Shown piece by piece: positions 1-9,276 of a DNA stretch of 63,881 bases. The translations under genes and the position numbers were made by a program. The stretch comes from a virus, in the IMG/VR virus record IMGVR_UViG_3300017963_000283, positions 1 through 63,881 of that record. The stretch is one strand, 5' to 3'. Position 1 is the stretch's first letter. Each line of letters begins with the position of its first letter. The notes beneath the pieces were generated by a model. That model made no database searches, was not told the origin of the DNA, and saw nothing but the letters and a program-made list of their open reading frames with translations.

Positions 1-42
1 CTCTTGCGCGAGATTCCGCACTTGGCAAGATAGGGGTTTGGC

Positions 43-489
43 ATGAATCCGGCAAAACCGACAGCGCTAAAGGTAATCGAGGGCAACAGGGGCAAGCGCA
101 AGCTGGAGCCGGAGAAGGAGCCGCAGCCGAAGTTGGGGTTGCCGCAGCCGCCGCGGTGGCTGTCCAAACTGGCCAAACAGGAGTGGCGCAAGCGGGGCAA
201 GCAGCTGCTGGAGCTTGGGCTGATGACGGAGTTGGACGAGGCGAACTTTGCTGCTTATTGCCAGGCTTATGCGGATCTGCAGGAGGCGCAGGCGATCATC
301 GACAAGGAAGGGGCTATCTGGGTATCTAAGAAGAGCGGATATGCGCAGGCGCATCCGGCGGTAGCTATGAAGCACAAGGCGATGGCGGATTTGCGCAAGT
401 TCTCGGCGCCGTTTGGCATGACACCAAGCGACAGGGCCGGCTTGCATGTGGAAAAGCCGAAACAGCGGCTGGAGGATTTGCTGAAGTAG
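43..489 (+). CDS. terS: Terminase small subunit, P27 family
   Basis: This 148-residue protein should recognise the packaging site and hand phage DNA to the large terminase. The start (MNPAKPTALKVIEGN) and the basic, Pro-rich N-terminal segment followed by a helical region are typical of P27-like small terminases, and the length fits. ATG 43 follows a weak purine-rich stretch. It lies just after the window edge; the HNH gene at the far right end would precede it if the molecule is circular or cos-ended. Recognition is by family pattern and by the terL gene downstream. Confidence 0.85.
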   Translation: MNPAKPTALKVIEGNRGKRKLEPEKEPQPKLGLPQPPRWLSKLAKQEWRKRGKQLLELGLMTELDEANFAAYCQAYADLQEAQAIIDKEGAIWVSKKSGYAQAHPAVAMKHKAMADLRKFSAPFGMTPSDRAGLHVEKPKQRLEDLLK

Positions 490-493
490 GGAA

Positions 494-739
494 TTGATTT
501 CCTGCCAGCTACGAAGCCAAGAGTGGGCCGGGTTTTTTAAGAAGATGTACGGTGATATAGACAAGGCAAAAGGCATACCAGTACCAGACTGGTTCATGAA
601 GCTGATTCGATCGAGTCCTGATTGGTTTTTGAGGTGGTTCTCGTCGAATTTCAACGTTGGATTAGACCTTATTGAGGTAGAGCCAAGAAATGGTTGGGTA
701 TGTAGAGAGCCTGTGAGGTTTCGCATCTCTATCCGCTGA
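494..739 (+). CDS. Small hypothetical protein between terS and terL
   Basis: An open frame of 81 codons begins with TTG at 494; an ATG at 545 (MYGDIDKAKG) with AAGAAG just before it is an alternative start. The product is Trp/Phe-rich with a basic C-terminus and I do not recognise it. It fills most of the 345-base gap between terS and terL. It could be spurious; the rest of the gap (740-834) holds two hairpins and no other gene. Confidence 0.35.
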   Translation: MISCQLRSQEWAGFFKKMYGDIDKAKGIPVPDWFMKLIRSSPDWFLRWFSSNFNVGLDLIEVEPRNGWVCREPVRFRISIR

Positions 740-765
740 GCTAGACCGTGGATTTGCGACGGTTT

Positions 766-789
766 CCAGGTTGTCCGATAACAACCTGG
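766..789 (+). other. Perfect 9-bp hairpin upstream of terL
   Basis: CCAGGTTGT (766-774) and ACAACCTGG (781-789) pair perfectly around the 6-base loop CCGATA. No strong T-run follows (GCTTTATT), so it is a weak terminator at best. Together with the next hairpin it suggests RNA-level control between terS and terL. Confidence 0.55.
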
Positions 790-807
790 GCTTTATTGAA
801 ATGGGTG

Positions 808-834
808 GGCGGTTCTTAGGAGCCGCCTTTTTTT
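808..834 (+). terminator. Terminator-like hairpin abutting the terL start
   Basis: GGCGG (808-812) pairs with CCGCC (823-827), extended inward by weaker pairs, and is followed by seven Ts (828-834) that run directly into the terL ATG at 835. The only Shine-Dalgarno-like stretch for terL (TAGGAG, about 817-822) lies inside the hairpin, so the structure may both attenuate transcription and mask the ribosome site. Confidence 0.65.
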
Positions 835-2406
835 ATGTCTGAAATTTGCAAAGTCTGCGAAAAACAGCCTTGTGAGTGTACGAGGATTGAGAAGTGGTTT
901 GACAAGGCACTCAAGTTTCCCTTGGCTGGTTGGCAAAGGGACCATTTGAAAGCGTTATTTGAAACAAAGAAAAATGGTCGCAGACAGTTTAGGACTTCAT
1001 ATTGGGCGTTGCCGAAAAAAAATGGGAAATCAAGTATAGCTGCTGGCATAGCTCTTTACGGGCTTCTTGCGGACGAAGAACCACATTCCCATGTCTATTT
1101 GGCAGCGTCTACCAGAGACCAGGCAACGATTGTATTTCGTCACGCAAAGCAGTTGTTGGAATCCAGCGAATTGCTGAAAGAGCGATGCAAGGTCATTGAT
1201 TCCACTAAGACAATTATTGACAGAGAAAACCCGACATCGTTTTTGAGGGCAGTATCTGCGGATGCGGGTACACAAGATGGGGTTGAGCCGCACTTCTGCA
1301 TCTTTGATGAGGTTCACAGGCAGAAGGGTGAAGCGGGTCGGGACTTGTGGAGTGTACTGAAGAAAGGCCAGCACACGCGGCGCGAGCCGCTGATGTTTGC
1401 TATTACGACAGCGGGTGTAGCGAGTGAGACGCCGCTTTGTTGGGAGTTGCACGAGTACGCGCTAGGTGTGAAGAATGGGGTGTTCAAAGATCCTAGTTTT
1501 TATCCCGTGATTTATTCCTTGGATGAGGATGCAGATTGGACAGACGAAGACAACTGGCGTGATGTTAATCCTGCTGCTGGAGATATTGAAAAAGAAGCTG
1601 ATAAGTTCAAGAACATCCAGTCCATGCGCGAGGAGTTCGAGATTGCCAGGCGCAGCCCGGCGGCAGAGAACGCATTTAGGCGGTTTGAGTTGAATCAGTG
1701 GGTGGCACAGGAAACGCGCTGGATTCAGCTGGCGGAGTGGGACCAGGCCGATCTGTTTGACATGCACTCGCTGGTGGGGCGGCAGTGCTGGGCCGGGCTG
1801 GACTTGTCTACTACGACAGATGTGACGGCGCTGGTGCTGGTGTTCCCGTTTGACGACCATTTCTGTGTGCTGCCGTTTTTCTGGCTGCCGGAGGAGACGA
1901 TCAACGAGCGGACCATGCGCGAGTCGGTGCCGTACAGGAACTGGGCCAGGCAGGGGCTATTGGAACTGACGCCGGGAAATGCTATTGACTACCGCTACAT
2001 CTATCAGCACATCAAGGAATTGACGGAGCTGTACAACTTCAAGGAGATAGCCATCGACCCGTGGAATGCGACACAGGTGAGCATTGATCTCGAGAATGAG
2101 GGTTATACGGTGGTCCCGGTGCGGCAGGGATATGCCAGCATGACTACGCCAAGCCGGGCATTTGAGCGGGCGGTACTGGCGCACAAGATCCGGCACAACG
2201 GGCATCCGGTGCTGCGCTGGATGGTGGATTGTGTCAGCTTGAAACAAGATCCAACAGGCAATATCAAGCCGGTGAAGCCGGACAGGTTAAAGAGCAATAA
2301 ACGAATTGATGGTGTGGTGGCGCTGATTATGGGGTTGGACAGGACGATTCGGCATCAGGCCGAGGCTGGGTTTGTGTATGAGCGGCGGGGGCTGAGGAGC
2401 ATATGA
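835..2406 (+). CDS. terL: Terminase large subunit
   Basis: This 523-residue protein is the packaging motor: an ATPase that translocates DNA into the prohead and a nuclease that cuts the concatemer. The ATPase half shows an atypical Walker A (PKKNGKSS, about residues 60-67) and a Walker B ending in FDE (about 157-159). The C-terminal half has the RNase H-like nuclease start GLDLSTTTD (about 321-329). N-terminal Cys residues (CKVCEKQPCEC) are a small addition. Length is normal for P27-partnered terminases. It overlaps the next gene by 4 bases. Confidence 0.93.
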   Translation: MSEICKVCEKQPCECTRIEKWFDKALKFPLAGWQRDHLKALFETKKNGRRQFRTSYWALPKKNGKSSIAAGIALYGLLADEEPHSHVYLAASTRDQATIVFRHAKQLLESSELLKERCKVIDSTKTIIDRENPTSFLRAVSADAGTQDGVEPHFCIFDEVHRQKGEAGRDLWSVLKKGQHTRREPLMFAITTAGVASETPLCWELHEYALGVKNGVFKDPSFYPVIYSLDEDADWTDEDNWRDVNPAAGDIEKEADKFKNIQSMREEFEIARRSPAAENAFRRFELNQWVAQETRWIQLAEWDQADLFDMHSLVGRQCWAGLDLSTTTDVTALVLVFPFDDHFCVLPFFWLPEETINERTMRESVPYRNWARQGLLELTPGNAIDYRYIYQHIKELTELYNFKEIAIDPWNATQVSIDLENEGYTVVPVRQGYASMTTPSRAFERAVLAHKIRHNGHPVLRWMVDCVSLKQDPTGNIKPVKPDRLKSNKRIDGVVALIMGLDRTIRHQAEAGFVYERRGLRSI

Positions 2407-5039
2407 ACCCGGCGGCACAAATTCGCTCAGAAATGCAATCTAAGTGGCCTGGAGCAACTGTATTCAAGCGCGGTAAGGGTTATTTGAAAATGGCTCATCC
2501 TTCTGTTGCTCGAAAGCGCAGTTTGGATACTCAGGTTGGAGCAAAGTACCACAAGGGTAATGGTCCCTGGACCGAAGCTGATGAAATAGACACTGCTTGG
2601 GTTGTTTCAAGCGGAGCGTGGGATTACGAGGTTACGAAAAACGACTTTTACTGCTATGTGCGCGATTCGGTTCCCGTGTCTTATCGTTACGTGGATGGAG
2701 TTACGTCTGGGGAGGTTGAACTTACGGTAGATCAGCCGCAATGGGTCAACGATGCTGGGGATAAAGAAAACCTTAGCATTTCGTTTTCTCAAGTTACTCC
2801 CAGCATCAATGATGACACCATACGCTGGAATGATATTGCTCCTGGCTGGGATATAGCGGTTCAGGCCCAAACAGCGCGACTGGCAAAGCGGGTCTATATT
2901 GAAAGTCTTGGTTCTCTTGGAGATGCTCCCACGGTTGGCGGTGTTGAGTATTTGTCTTTTCAACTGAAATTCCAAAAGACCTCTGGGTTGGATATTTGGA
3001 TTAACGGGGTTTTGTGGAACGAGAAGAACAACAATCCGCAGCAAACGGACGGCATTATAGAATTTAGAGATGCGTCGCAAAACGTGGTTTTTTCGTTTCA
3101 GGTTCCCTGGGCTGTCGATGCTGACGATTCTCAGCCTTCAGTGGTTCAGTATGTAAGAAACACAGGCAATCAACTATGGATAGAAGTGCGTGTTCCCTGG
3201 AGTTGGCTTCAGAGTGCGAATTATCCGATAGAAATTGATCCTACGATAGATGAACAGGTTGGGGCCAGTACCGACGATGCTTATGAAGACACAACCAGTG
3301 GAAGTGTGAATGTTACCGATACGAGAGTTCGTGCACCAGATAGTAATAGGGAGATGGCTGGTTTTCGTTGGACAACGGTAGATTTAGAATCCACAGATAC
3401 GATAGATGTGGCTTATTTTCAACTTCGTGTTTTTACTGATGCGGGTGATGATCCGTCGTGTGATTGGGAGGTAGAAAACGCCGATTCTCCCGCTACATTT
3501 TCCACTGCGTCCAATGATTTATCAAATAGGACTGTTTACGGGACTTCTGTTGCATGGGACGACACGAATATTATGACAGGTGGTGAAGGCTTTTATTCTA
3601 GTCCGTCTATCGTTTCCCTTATCGAGGCTGTTATTGCGGGGGCAAATTGGGATAACAATGATCCGATCGTGCTATTGGGTACATACAATGGGAGTTATAA
3701 CGGCGGTCCTCTTTCGTCGAGATCATACGACAACGACACCTCGCATGGAGCCAAGCTCCACATCGAATACACGGCGGGTGGCGGCGGCACACAGTATGAT
3801 GAAACAATTGCAGATAAGGCCGTCTTTTCTGATGCTACCTCAGCCATCCTGACCGGCACCATAGCACTAACAGATGCATATATAGCCGGTGAGACATGGG
3901 CCACAACTCTAGTAAACAGCCTCAGCACCACCGACTCGGCCAAGTTTGCAGAAACGCTGTCAACTCTACTGCAAGCTGCAGAATCGCTGGACGACAAAAC
4001 AGTGTTATCTGATTATCTGATAACTCAGTTGTCGGCCACTTCTACCCTGTTTGAAAAGATGGAAGTTGCTGATGCGCTGGCCACACAGCTATCAGGCAGT
4101 TCAGTTCTAGCAGAAAAGGCAATAGCTGCTGATGCGCTGGTGGCGCAACTATCCGGACTTATCAGTCAGAGTGACCTAGTCAAGTTTTCAGACCAGCTGG
4201 CCACCAGTTTGACGGGTGCTAGTGAAATATCAGATCAGGCCAAGTTCAGCGATGTGTGGGTGATTGAAACAGTCACAGCCATTGCGCTGAGTCTCAGTGA
4301 TGAGGCTAAGTTTGCAGATTCTATTTCTATGCTGTCCGATATGGTCTCTACGCTGCAGGATAAGGCGGTTATCAGCGATAGCTTGGCAACTGCTTTGCAA
4401 GGCGCACTCAAGACAACAGACAAGGCTGTCTTCGAGGAGCGGCTGCAGACCTACTTGACGGCTACGTTCAGCATCTCGGATACGGCTAAGTTTGGCGATA
4501 GCTTTGTCATAGATGTGGTGGCAGCTGGGGTTATTGAGGAAGCCATCTCGGAGAAGACCAGGCTGAGTGATTTATTTGTGACGGCTATGCAGGCGGCCAT
4601 GTCGTTGTCGGACAAGGCTGTCATGAGCGATGCTTTTAGTACCGTAATTGCTGCAGCGGGGCAGATTAGCGATTCCGTCAGCATGGGTGATAGTTTTAGC
4701 GCAGCGGCAACAAAGCGGCTGTCCATTACAAATACGGCTGTTTATAGTGATGTGTTGGATACGCAGCTGGTATCCAATATCAGCCTGCGGGAAGGTTTTG
4801 TATTAAGCGATGCTTGGGCAACTTACCTCAACGGCTCAGTGTCCTGGACTGAAGCTTTCACTGTTGGGGATAGTTTTGATGCTGCGACGCTGGGCGGAAC
4901 GGGGTTGCTGCTGGCCTCTATTCTACTGTCGGCATCGCTGGCTGCATCTGTGGCATCGTCGGCTTCTCTGGACATAACGGAAAAGTCTTTGGATGAGAGT
5001 CTAAAGGCGGGATTAAAGATAAATCGTAAAACGGTTTGA
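2403..5039 (+). CDS. Large repeat-containing structural or adhesin-like protein
   Basis: An 878-residue protein inserted between terL and portal, where phages usually have nothing or a small gene. Residues about 1-285 form an unrecognised beta-rich domain. About 290-455 resemble a DNRLRE/CBM96-type beta-sandwich (pattern SPSIVSLIEAV and HGAKLHIEY). About 465-850 are some 16 degenerate repeats of roughly 23 residues with a core like LSDKAVFSDS, followed by an Ala/Ser-rich hydrophobic stretch. No signal peptide is seen. A fibre, head decoration or host-binding protein is the best inference. Its ATG overlaps the terL stop. Confidence 0.7.
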   Translation: MNPAAQIRSEMQSKWPGATVFKRGKGYLKMAHPSVARKRSLDTQVGAKYHKGNGPWTEADEIDTAWVVSSGAWDYEVTKNDFYCYVRDSVPVSYRYVDGVTSGEVELTVDQPQWVNDAGDKENLSISFSQVTPSINDDTIRWNDIAPGWDIAVQAQTARLAKRVYIESLGSLGDAPTVGGVEYLSFQLKFQKTSGLDIWINGVLWNEKNNNPQQTDGIIEFRDASQNVVFSFQVPWAVDADDSQPSVVQYVRNTGNQLWIEVRVPWSWLQSANYPIEIDPTIDEQVGASTDDAYEDTTSGSVNVTDTRVRAPDSNREMAGFRWTTVDLESTDTIDVAYFQLRVFTDAGDDPSCDWEVENADSPATFSTASNDLSNRTVYGTSVAWDDTNIMTGGEGFYSSPSIVSLIEAVIAGANWDNNDPIVLLGTYNGSYNGGPLSSRSYDNDTSHGAKLHIEYTAGGGGTQYDETIADKAVFSDATSAILTGTIALTDAYIAGETWATTLVNSLSTTDSAKFAETLSTLLQAAESLDDKTVLSDYLITQLSATSTLFEKMEVADALATQLSGSSVLAEKAIAADALVAQLSGLISQSDLVKFSDQLATSLTGASEISDQAKFSDVWVIETVTAIALSLSDEAKFADSISMLSDMVSTLQDKAVISDSLATALQGALKTTDKAVFEERLQTYLTATFSISDTAKFGDSFVIDVVAAGVIEEAISEKTRLSDLFVTAMQAAMSLSDKAVMSDAFSTVIAAAGQISDSVSMGDSFSAAATKRLSITNTAVYSDVLDTQLVSNISLREGFVLSDAWATYLNGSVSWTEAFTVGDSFDAATLGGTGLLLASILLSASLAASVASSASLDITEKSLDESLKAGLKINRKTV

Positions 5040-5049
5040 GGGAAACAAG

Positions 5050-5625
5050 ATGAAACTGGGAAAGATGAAATCGAGTGTTAAACTCACAAGCCATCTGGAT
5101 GCAAGAGCCGGTATCAGCGAAGGGTTTAAGCCTCGTGGTCGCTGGTACATGGTTTGTCACCGGAAGAGTGAGGAGTTATGGCGTGAGCCGTGGAAAAACG
5201 TCATTGTTAATTCTGCGGTTAAGCATATGCTGAACCAGGCCATAGGAACGGGCGAGACACATATCACCGGTTGGTATATCGGCCTAATCGTCACGGGCGG
5301 AACGGTAGCTTCTGGTGATGCTCTGGAATCGCACGCAGGCTGGACCGAGATGACGGCTTACACTGGTGTTTCGAGACCGAAGTGGCAGCCGGATGCGGTG
5401 TCGGGCAAGACCATAGACAATTCAACCAACAAAGGTACGTTTTCCATTTCCGCTTCAACTTCTGTCGGCGGCGCCTTTATGTGCTCGCAGATAAGTGCTG
5501 GAGTTGAGTCTGCTACGGAGACGATGTGGGCGGCTGGAATGCTGGGAACGGAGCGCACGGGCCTGCAGGATGGAGATACGCTGACGGTCCAGGCTACCTT
5601 TAGCGGTGACGATGACGGAGCCTAA
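5050..5625 (+). CDS. Hypothetical structural protein
   Basis: 191 residues, with a strong GAGGGA ribosome site 10 bases after the repeat protein. The N-terminus is basic, and the middle resembles phage proteins carrying KNVIVNSAVKHML followed by a beta-rich Gly/Ser/Thr domain (ITGWYIGLI). Such proteins often sit in virion gene blocks. I do not know its exact role; position and composition suggest a virion accessory protein expressed with the two beta-rich genes that follow. Confidence 0.6.
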   Translation: MKLGKMKSSVKLTSHLDARAGISEGFKPRGRWYMVCHRKSEELWREPWKNVIVNSAVKHMLNQAIGTGETHITGWYIGLIVTGGTVASGDALESHAGWTEMTAYTGVSRPKWQPDAVSGKTIDNSTNKGTFSISASTSVGGAFMCSQISAGVESATETMWAAGMLGTERTGLQDGDTLTVQATFSGDDDGA

Positions 5626-5627
5626 TC

Positions 5628-5945
5628 ATGGCGCTGGTCTACTGGAACCAAAACGATAATCTGCTGGAAATTGACGGTCTGACCAATGCTCGTACCGGGT
5701 CGTATGTGACAACCGGGACCATTACGGTCACGGTCAAGGATGCATCGGCGCTAACGAACATCTCGGGCCAGACCTGGCCGGCGAGTTTTGCGGAAACGGG
5801 TTCCAGCGGTGACTGGGTAGTGGTCCTGGATGACGGCATGGTTGTCACAGCAGGCCAGAAGCTGGTGGCACAAATAACGGCAAGTGCGGCTAGTTTGAAA
5901 GGCTACTGGGAAAGCGATGTCATCGTCAGGACAAGGAAGGCTTAA
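5628..5945 (+). CDS. Hypothetical beta-rich virion protein (105 aa)
   Basis: Begins 2 bases after the preceding stop and ends directly against the next ATG. The sequence is a compact Thr/Val/Gly-rich beta protein with no Cys and no signal peptide, of the kind found as phage decoration or connector modules. I do not recognise a family. Tight spacing suggests co-translation with its neighbours. Confidence 0.6.
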   Translation: MALVYWNQNDNLLEIDGLTNARTGSYVTTGTITVTVKDASALTNISGQTWPASFAETGSSGDWVVVLDDGMVVTAGQKLVAQITASAASLKGYWESDVIVRTRKA

Positions 5946-6296
5946 ATGGCTGTAGTTACAGTATCAAGCAGTAATTCGGTAGCAACTACCACCGGGGTTA
6001 GTGCGGCAACAATAACAATACCGGCACAGACGGGTTCACAGATCGCGCTTTACGGTGCGGTTTGCAGCTGGTCGGATTCACCATCAGCTGCTAATTTTGT
6101 GATTAGTGCGGCAACATCAGTTCTATTCAAGGCTTATTTTCAGGCCGTATCCGGTGCGAATGCAACTGAGGTTGCACCGGACACTGAAAGGTTGGATTTT
6201 GTGAACTGGCTTGCTCCGACATCTCAGGCGATTACGCTTAGGATGTCGAGTGGTGGTTGTTCGGCTGTGCTCAACGCCTGGTGGGGTTACGTCTAA
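5946..6296 (+). CDS. Hypothetical beta-rich virion protein (116 aa)
   Basis: Starts at the base after the preceding stop. Ser/Thr/Ala-rich beta protein (TVSSSNSVATTTG, then ITIPAQTGSQ), resembling the small single-domain virion proteins encoded near phage capsid genes. No catalytic motif or signal peptide. Function unknown; a surface decoration protein is one possibility. Confidence 0.6.
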   Translation: MAVVTVSSSNSVATTTGVSAATITIPAQTGSQIALYGAVCSWSDSPSAANFVISAATSVLFKAYFQAVSGANATEVAPDTERLDFVNWLAPTSQAITLRMSSGGCSAVLNAWWGYV

Positions 6297-6443
6297 GTGG
6301 GTGAAATAGACCGGTGGGATCTACTCGGTCTGTGCGGCCTGGGGTTGATACTCTGGGCCGCTTTTGGTTTGTGGGGCTTTTATGCTCTGCTCATTGGCGG
6401 TGCTGTACTACTCGGTGCGGCCATCTGGGGATCACTTAGATAA
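6297..6443 (+). CDS. Tiny membrane protein upstream of portal
   Basis: GTG-started frame of 48 codons directly after the preceding stop. Its TAA shares one base with the portal ATG. The product begins VGEIDRWD and is then almost entirely hydrophobic (two possible membrane spans), ending in GSLR. The perfect fit between two genes supports it being real. Function unknown; a small holin-like or membrane-targeting protein is conceivable. Confidence 0.55.
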   Translation: MGEIDRWDLLGLCGLGLILWAAFGLWGFYALLIGGAVLLGAAIWGSLR

Positions 6444-8083
6444 TGGCTGGCATACTTAGAACAATATTGGGACGATCCAAGGGGCCGATAGACGACTATT
6501 GGTATCAGCCTTGGTTTTATGCGCAGAAGACGGCAGCCGGTGAACAGATGACGCCGCAGCTGGCAGAAACCATAGGGGCGGTGTTTGCCTGCAAGCGGCT
6601 GTTGTCGGAAGGCGTGGCAACGATCCCGTTGAATATCTACCGGCGCAGGTCCGACGGCGGCAAGACTCGAGCCGAGGACTTGCCGATTTACCGGTTGCTG
6701 CATGATGCGCCGAACGAGTTTCAGACCTCTACGGAGTTCCGGGAGTGGCTGCAGGGTGATGTAGTCATGCGGGGCCGAGCCTATGCTGAGATTGTACGGG
6801 ACCGAGGCCGGATTATATCTCTGCTGCCGCTGCAGTTTGACCGGGTGCGGCGCAAGTGGAAGGAAACTGCCGGGCTGTACTATGAGGTGATCGAGGATTC
6901 TGCCACCAGGTTTCTATCTCGTGAAGAGGTGTTTACTGTCGAGGCTTTCTGCGGTAAGGCGCCGATAGAACTAGCGCGGGAGAGTTTCGGTCTGGCACGG
7001 GCGCTGGAGTTGTATGGGGCCAGGTTTTTCGGCAACGATGCAACACCAAATGGGGCGATTCAGGTACCGGTTGAGTTGAGTGACAAGGCATATAAGAGAC
7101 TTAGGGAAGACTGGCAGCAGATGCACTCGGGCGAAAACCAGCATAAGGTTGGAATGTTAGAGGAGGGGGCAGAGTGGAAATCGATCGGGCTGCCGAATGA
7201 GCATGCACAGTTCCTGGAGAGTCGCAACTTTGAAGTCGAAGAAATAGCCAGGTGGTTTAATGTACCAGCGCATATGATCCAGCACGAGCCGTCGGCGCAG
7301 CCTCGAGCCAATGTGGAGCAGAAGTCACTTGAGTTTATTGTCTACTCCCTGCGTCCGTGGCTGGTGCGCTGGGAACAGGCTATCCAGCGCGATTTGCTGC
7401 AGGATACTCGGCTGTTTGCCGAGTTTACGGTTGAAGGGCTGCTGCGGGGTGATATTGAGACCAGATACAAGGCTTATTCGGTGGCCAGGCAGTGGGGCTG
7501 GATGTCGGAGAACGATGTCCGGCGCAAGGAGAACATGGATCCCATTGAGGGTGGTGATAATTACTTGGTGCCGCTGAATATGATCCCGATTTCACAGTTG
7601 GGTAGTCAGGCCGTAAACGAAGAGAATATGCGGCAGGCTTATCGAGTGGTGTTCGTTGATGCGATGAACAGAGTTGTAAAGAGGGAATTGGGTGATTTGC
7701 GCAGGCTGTTTGCGTCTGAGAGAAAGGTACCGCGGGAAAAGTTCCGAGCTGTGCTTGAGCGTTTTTACGGATCTTTTTCTAAAACGATTCCGGAATTGAT
7801 CCGGTTTGCTGTCGAATCTTACACGAAATCCATTTCAGACGTGACGGACCAGAAATTCAATGTCAACGAAATAGCTGGAGAATTTGCCCAAAAATACACG
7901 CTTGATTCAAAGCGGGAGTTGGTCGATTTAATTGACTCAAACGGAGATGATCCGAGGGAAAGCATTTTGAATCGGCTTGACCAGTGGGAACGTGCGGGAC
8001 GGGCCGCTTCTCTCGCTGAAAGCGAATTACAAAGATTATCTCGGGCTTTATTGCCCGGTAGTGAAAAGGAAACGGTTCAATGA
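6443..8083 (+). CDS. Portal protein, HK97 family
   Basis: 546 residues forming the dodecameric DNA gate of the head. The N-terminus has the HK97-family pattern: an ETIGAVFACKRLLSEGVATI helix, then beta segments (FDRVRRKW) and the NVEQKSLEF helix in the stem region. It carries about 130 extra C-terminal helical residues (after about residue 410) beyond a minimal HK97 portal, which may extend the barrel. It overlaps the prohead protease gene by 4 bases, the standard order. Confidence 0.92.
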   Translation: MAGILRTILGRSKGPIDDYWYQPWFYAQKTAAGEQMTPQLAETIGAVFACKRLLSEGVATIPLNIYRRRSDGGKTRAEDLPIYRLLHDAPNEFQTSTEFREWLQGDVVMRGRAYAEIVRDRGRIISLLPLQFDRVRRKWKETAGLYYEVIEDSATRFLSREEVFTVEAFCGKAPIELARESFGLARALELYGARFFGNDATPNGAIQVPVELSDKAYKRLREDWQQMHSGENQHKVGMLEEGAEWKSIGLPNEHAQFLESRNFEVEEIARWFNVPAHMIQHEPSAQPRANVEQKSLEFIVYSLRPWLVRWEQAIQRDLLQDTRLFAEFTVEGLLRGDIETRYKAYSVARQWGWMSENDVRRKENMDPIEGGDNYLVPLNMIPISQLGSQAVNEENMRQAYRVVFVDAMNRVVKRELGDLRRLFASERKVPREKFRAVLERFYGSFSKTIPELIRFAVESYTKSISDVTDQKFNVNEIAGEFAQKYTLDSKRELVDLIDSNGDDPRESILNRLDQWERAGRAASLAESELQRLSRALLPGSEKETVQ

Positions 8084-9174
8084 AAAAGGAACTGAGAACT
8101 TTCGAAATGCAGGAACTTCGAGCGGTAGCCAAAGATGACGATAAAACGCCACGAATCACCGGTTATGCGGCTGTGTTCAATAAGTGGTCTGAGGACTTGG
8201 GCGGCTTCAAAGAAAAGATCTCACCGGGTGCTTTTCGGGAGACGCTCAAAACTGCGGATGTGCGAGCCTTATTCAATCATGACCCCAATTATGTGCTGGG
8301 GAGGACATCGGCTAAAACATTAAGCTTGGAAGAAAACAACACTGGGCTAAAAGTACAGATTACACCTCCGGGAACACAGTGGGCTGATGATTTGCTGGTG
8401 TCCATCAATCGCGGGGATATTTCGCAAATGTCGTTTGGTTTTCGGGTTATTGAAGATGATTGGCACGATAAGCCAAGTGGGATTCAGCGGGTCATTCAAG
8501 AGGTGGAATTGTTCGATGTATCACCGGTGACGTTTCCAGCTTATCCACAAACATCGGTCGCGCTTCGAGACATGATGAAAAGTGAGGGGCTGGATCTTGA
8601 GGCTCTAACAAGGGTAATGATCCGCCATGAGCGTGGAATGTCTATCAAGCCGGACGATATTGAGTTTCTGCAAAGAACGATGGGTTTTCTACGCGGCATC
8701 TATGAAGAGCGCGTGATACCCAAGGATGTGAGTCGGGATTTGGCGGATCGGGGCGAGAGTTGGGATAAGCTGCGGTTGCAGGACTTCACGGAGGAAAGCT
8801 GGGAGAACTTGAGCAATGCTGAGAAACGAAAAATAGCCGGTCATTTTGCTTTCTCGTTTTCAATGCCGCCCGAGACATTTGGTGATATGAAACTAGGGCA
8901 TCACAGGGCCTCAGACGGGGCTGTAGTCTGGCGCGGGGTGGCTGCTGCTTGGCAGCGTGCCGGTCAGGTACAAGGATTGTCCGACTCAGACTTGAATGGT
9001 ATTTATTCGCATTTAGCTTCTCACTATAAGCAGTTTGATGAGGAGCCACCTGATTTTAATAGTTTGGAGCCCGAAGGGCAGGAGCCTAGGGACCAGGGCG
9101 AGGCGCGGTTGCAGCTCGCCAAGCGCCGGGTAGAACTGGCGCGACTGCGCAAGGTGTGTGACTTGAAGGACTGA
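8080..9174 (+). CDS. Prohead maturation protease with C-terminal extension
   Basis: Residues about 1-165 are an HK97-type (U35) prohead protease, which cleaves the capsid scaffold during head maturation. His67 in FNHD and Ser118 in SQMSFGF are the expected catalytic pair. The usual size is about 180-220 residues; this protein has 364. The extension (about 225-335) contains a Trp-rich helical domain (HHRASDGAVVWRGVAAAW) that I cannot assign. It might act as scaffold or as a separate accessory domain. Confidence 0.88.
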   Translation: MKKELRTFEMQELRAVAKDDDKTPRITGYAAVFNKWSEDLGGFKEKISPGAFRETLKTADVRALFNHDPNYVLGRTSAKTLSLEENNTGLKVQITPPGTQWADDLLVSINRGDISQMSFGFRVIEDDWHDKPSGIQRVIQEVELFDVSPVTFPAYPQTSVALRDMMKSEGLDLEALTRVMIRHERGMSIKPDDIEFLQRTMGFLRGIYEERVIPKDVSRDLADRGESWDKLRLQDFTEESWENLSNAEKRKIAGHFAFSFSMPPETFGDMKLGHHRASDGAVVWRGVAAAWQRAGQVQGLSDSDLNGIYSHLASHYKQFDEEPPDFNSLEPEGQEPRDQGEARLQLAKRRVELARLRKVCDLKD

Positions 9175-9236
9175 CCCGTCACAGCCTTTAACCGTTTTTT
9201 ACGGTAATTCAGTCCATTAACAATTCTCGAAACAAG

Positions 9237-9258
9237 AGCCGCTGTAGAGCGGTTTTTT
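9237..9258 (+). terminator. Terminator-like hairpin before the capsid gene
   Basis: AGCCGCT (9237-9243) and AGCGGTT (9248-9254) pair around a GTAG loop, and Ts run through 9258. The capsid ribosome site AAGGAG lies about 6 bases further on. A smaller stem (ACCGT 9191-9195 with ACGGT 9201-9205) precedes it. Either read-through is tolerated or the capsid gene has its own promoter in 9175-9236, though I see no clear -35/-10 pair. Confidence 0.7.
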
Positions 9259-9276
9259 GTTTTAAGGAGAAAAGAT

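Noticed and set aside
67-726. 219-codon open frame on the minus strand over terS
   Set aside because: Arg/Leu-rich shadow of the plus-strand terS reading frame with no recognisable domain; terS and its neighbours explain the region.
766-789. Strong intrinsic terminator after terS
   Set aside because: The stem is perfect but no T-run follows, so only a generic hairpin is claimed.
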